Positions 30,843 to 33,074 of a stretch of DNA of 33,074 bases are shown here, in pieces (positions within the stretch are counted from its first letter, which is position 1; each line of letters begins with the position of its first letter). The position numbers were made by a program, and so were the translations under genes. The notes beneath the pieces are model-generated. The model did no database searches. It was not told where the DNA came from and saw only the letters and a list, made by a program, of their open reading frames with translations. This stretch comes from a virus. The DNA is taken from the IMG/VR virus record IMGVR_UViG_3300030107_002581, positions 1 through 33,074 of that record. One strand, given 5' to 3'.

Positions 30843-32139
30843 TTTTTGCCATATCTTGGTTCATATAGAATTTACATCTATTTCCATTAAATCCTATTTG
30901 ATGAGTTCCAATTCTACCATACCTACTTTTAGCTACAATAATTTCACTTTTATATTGGTCATATCGTTCACTATCAAAGTTATGTCCATAGAATACAAAC
31001 ATTGCAGATTCAGCAGTTTGTTCAATTACACCACTTTCTGCGTAATCACTCATTCTGGGCCTAGGGTCTAATCGTTTTTCTATTTCTCTATTTAATTGAG
31101 ATACTAGAATTACACTACAATCTTCTGACTTAGAAATCCATTTGTATTCTTGCATGATCTTTTCAATCTCGAACCTTCTACCTTCTTTAATACCATCTAC
31201 TTGTATCAACTGAATATAATCATCAATAACAACATCGGGTTTATGCTTTGATATTTCTCTTAAACAATCATCTAAGCTTCTAATGTTATCATACATTGTA
31301 AGATTTTCGTAAGAACCTTTCATTGTTTCAGAAACTGATTCAAATTCTTCTTTATTTTCTTCATTTAATTCGTTTCTTCTTATGTCAGCGTATTTAAGGT
31401 TTTTACTTTCCATCACCACCATCTTCTTTAGCATTTCAGTATTACTCATTTCTCTATTAAACAACATAACATGGTATCCTTGTTTAATTAATCCTCTTAT
31501 CATATTAATAACAAGAGTAGTTTTACCATGACCGGGCCTACCACCTACAACAGTTATTTCTTTACGAGTCATACCACCTGCAAATGCATCTAAATGTGCT
31601 AAATTAAATGGGATTAAGTTAGAATCTTCTTCAACAGTTGATTTCATGTCTTCAATTAATACAGACATATCTACTTGTTTAGAAGGTTGTATATTTTTTA
31701 ACTCATCTATTAATTTATTATGTTCACCTAGAATTTCTTTAACAGTGCCATTATTATCGTAACTTGCATCAACAAGCTTAGTAGCAGACTTAGCAGTTTC
31801 TCTTTGTATATATTTAGACCATACAATTTTAGCATAGTTTTCTACATTAGCATTAGATGGTACAAACTCAACTAATCCTGTTATAAAGAAAGCTAATGGT
31901 TTTCCTGATTCTTCCTGAACTTTATCACTTAATGTAATAAAATCTATTTCTATACCATCTTTATATAAAGACTTAATAGACTTCCAGATATCTTTACAAT
32001 CATTATTATAGAAAGCATCATCATCTCTAACCCAAGCCATTCCTATTTCTTGTTCTCTATTGCCTCCACTAATCATGCATCCTAACAATGCTTTTTCTGC
32101 TTCTTCTGAATTTGGTAATTGTTTTACTTCTTCACTCAT
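30829..32139 (-). CDS. dnaB: Replicative DNA helicase, DnaB family
   Basis: 436 residues, the usual length for DnaB. The N-terminal domain opens with LPNSEEAEKALLGCMI, the typical DnaB-N phrase. The RecA-like C-terminal domain has Walker A GRPGHGKT at 200-207 (K206), the NRE motif with catalytic E230, Walker B VVIDDYIQLI at 303-312, the SQLNRE motif at 347-352 and a KSRYGRIG arginine-finger region near 404-411. All key residues appear intact, so it should unwind DNA 5' to 3' at the phage fork as a hexamer. A strong ribosome site (AAGGAG, 5 bases before the ATG) and TAATG coupling to the methyltransferase support the start. No primase domain is fused, and no DNA polymerase lies in the window. 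Confidence 0.93.
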   Translation of the reverse strand: MSEEVKQLPNSEEAEKALLGCMISGGNREQEIGMAWVRDDDAFYNNDCKDIWKSIKSLYKDGIEIDFITLSDKVQEESGKPLAFFITGLVEFVPSNANVENYAKIVWSKYIQRETAKSATKLVDASYDNNGTVKEILGEHNKLIDELKNIQPSKQVDMSVLIEDMKSTVEEDSNLIPFNLAHLDAFAGGMTRKEITVVGGRPGHGKTTLVINMIRGLIKQGYHVMLFNREMSNTEMLKKMVVMESKNLKYADIRRNELNEENKEEFESVSETMKGSYENLTMYDNIRSLDDCLREISKHKPDVVIDDYIQLIQVDGIKEGRRFEIEKIMQEYKWISKSEDCSVILVSQLNREIEKRLDPRPRMSDYAESGVIEQTAESAMFVFYGHNFDSERYDQYKSEIIVAKSRYGRIGTHQIGFNGNRCKFYMNQDMAKNDSK

Positions 32140-32981
32140 TATATCTCCTTAAACATGTTCATTTGATGAACTGGTTCATAATTTATTATTACATATTCTT
32201 TTCTTTCTTTTAACCTAGCTTCGTCAGTAGCTCCTGTATATTTCCAATTAAGAGTTCTACAATCAAAGTCTTTGTATAATTCAGCAACTTCTTCTCTATA
32301 ATCATAACTAACCATAAAATGTGCGCCTCCGTCATGTATCTTTTGGACAGCTTCTCTTAATCTTTCATGGTCTTCCATTGTAAAACTATGATTGTAGTAC
32401 GTTCCTTTTTCTGTTGCTACTATATAAGGTGGATCTAAGTACCAGAAATCTTTTTTTCTTGGTTTATATTTATCAACAATTTCAAAGAAATCTAAATTCT
32501 CTATTGTTGCTCCACCTAAAGCATTCCTAGAATATTCCAATTCTTTATCCCAATTTTTGTTCATATCTTTGTTCATAGAGAATGGAGTATGAATTAGTTT
32601 GTTAAAACTATATCTTATACAATAAAGGTATTTAGCAGCTTGTAGCGGGTCGGGTATTTGTATTTTATTATTTTCATCTCTTATCTCTTGTTTAAAATTT
32701 AAGAATAATTCACGACTTTTGGGAAGCCAAAATAAATTTTTGACTAGTTCTTCTTTTTTTAACAAGACACACATATATAGATTAACTATATCATTGTCTT
32801 TATCGTTTAGTACGTTCCATTTTGCTTTAGTCTTTCTAAAGAACATTGAAAGGCCTCCAGCAAACACTTCAAAGTATCTATCATGAGGGGAGATAAGAGG
32901 AATAAGTTTTTTACTCATTTCATATTTCCCCCCATAATAAGGTATTACTATTGGGCAATCGTACCAATCTAAACTAGGCAC
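32139..32981 (-). CDS. dam: D12-class adenine-N6 DNA methyltransferase (Dam-like)
   Basis: 280 residues, typical for the family. Motif order fits the D12/Dam class: PYYGGKYEMSKKLIPLI (15-30) with the S-adenosylmethionine-binding FEVFAGG (37-43), then the catalytic DPPY (183-186) in FWYLDPPY, and MVSYDYREEV downstream. It should transfer a methyl group to adenine N6 in a short DNA site. No restriction enzyme gene is nearby, so it is an orphan methyltransferase, commonly used by phages to evade host restriction. The start is the GTG at 32981, needed to include the N-terminal YYGGK motif; it overlaps the upstream frame by 8 bases. The target site cannot be read from the sequence; GATC is a guess from the family. 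Confidence 0.9.
   Translation of the reverse strand: MPSLDWYDCPIVIPYYGGKYEMSKKLIPLISPHDRYFEVFAGGLSMFFRKTKAKWNVLNDKDNDIVNLYMCVLLKKEELVKNLFWLPKSRELFLNFKQEIRDENNKIQIPDPLQAAKYLYCIRYSFNKLIHTPFSMNKDMNKNWDKELEYSRNALGGATIENLDFFEIVDKYKPRKKDFWYLDPPYIVATEKGTYYNHSFTMEDHERLREAVQKIHDGGAHFMVSYDYREEVAELYKDFDCRTLNWKYTGATDEARLKERKEYVIINYEPVHQMNMFKEI
32145..32150 (-). promoter_or_regulatory. Shine-Dalgarno of the helicase gene
   Basis: Read on the minus strand, AAGGAG lies 5 bases before the ATG at 32139, inside the 3' end of the methyltransferase gene. It fixes the helicase start. Confidence 0.7.
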
Positions 32982-33072
32982 TAGCAGGTTTTACCTTTGC
33001 CATCTTACATATCTTAGAATAGATTTTTGCTTCTAATTTATGTGTTGCCTCTGCTTTTCTATCCATGCCATG
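32974..33072 (-). CDS. Partial small basic protein at the window edge
   Basis: Reading leftward from the right edge, an open frame of 32 codons ends with TAG at 32974-32976, overlapping the methyltransferase start (GTGCCTAG). The visible residues are HGMDRKAEATHKLEAKIYSK, then ICKMAKVKPASA. The gene may start at the ATG encoding M3 or continue past the edge. It is basic and helical. The overlap with the next gene supports it as a real operon member. Function unknown. Confidence 0.4.
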   Translation of the reverse strand, partial: HGMDRKAEATHKLEAKIYSKICKMAKVKPASA

Positions 33073-33074
33073 CG

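Overview
The window is a piece of a double-stranded DNA bacteriophage genome, probably a podovirus-like phage of an uncultured, AT-rich host. The genes are packed almost without gaps and most junctions are stop/start overlaps. Long tail-fibre, tail-nozzle and giant internal virion genes lie on one strand, and DNA replication genes converge on them from the other. No host gene, rRNA, tRNA, CRISPR array, integrase or transposase is visible. A marine or aquatic source is a guess from the style of the fibres and small proteins; nothing here proves it.

Layout, plus strand. Positions 1-3473 hold the 3' end of a large fibre gene: four related beta-rich units, then about 29 YadA-head-like NxAIG repeats, then a C-terminal tip domain. 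Positions 3505-8115 are a dense cassette of about 19 small genes. They include an SNase-type nuclease, a lipoprotein, a polytopic membrane protein, at least six one-TM proteins (five followed by coiled coil, one by a charged helix), a 20-residue membrane microprotein, CxxC microproteins and small Lys-rich proteins. Several have holin-like architecture, so this is probably a lysis or host-envelope module, though no endolysin was recognised. Positions 8108-11074 encode a probable tail nozzle/stabilisation protein. Positions 11074-15174 encode a second fibre with a LamG-like lectin domain and a glycine-rich tip. Positions 15167-29785 encode six further proteins, ending with chains of 2881 and 961 residues that look like ejected virion proteins.

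Most notable is the 2881-residue protein. Near residue 2000 it carries a DYDADK motif preceded by a proline motif and spacing that resemble the metal-binding catalytic loop of multisubunit-type RNA polymerases, in the DFDID form known from the giant virion RNA polymerase of crAss-like phages. A Lys-bearing segment about 360-400 residues upstream is a candidate for the other catalytic barrel, and the N-terminus has Gly/Ala-rich hydrophobic segments suited to membrane passage. My inference is that this phage injects its own RNA polymerase with its DNA.

Layout, minus strand (33074 to 29818). A gene cut by the window edge is followed by a D12-class adenine DNA methyltransferase, a DnaB-type replicative helicase, a small Cys-containing protein, a RuvC-like resolvase and a small hypothetical protein. 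The blocks meet at 29786-29817, where a short hairpin overlaps the stop codon of the last plus-strand gene. Under the virion-polymerase model, the injected enzyme would transcribe early genes such as the replication block, and the structural block would be expressed late.
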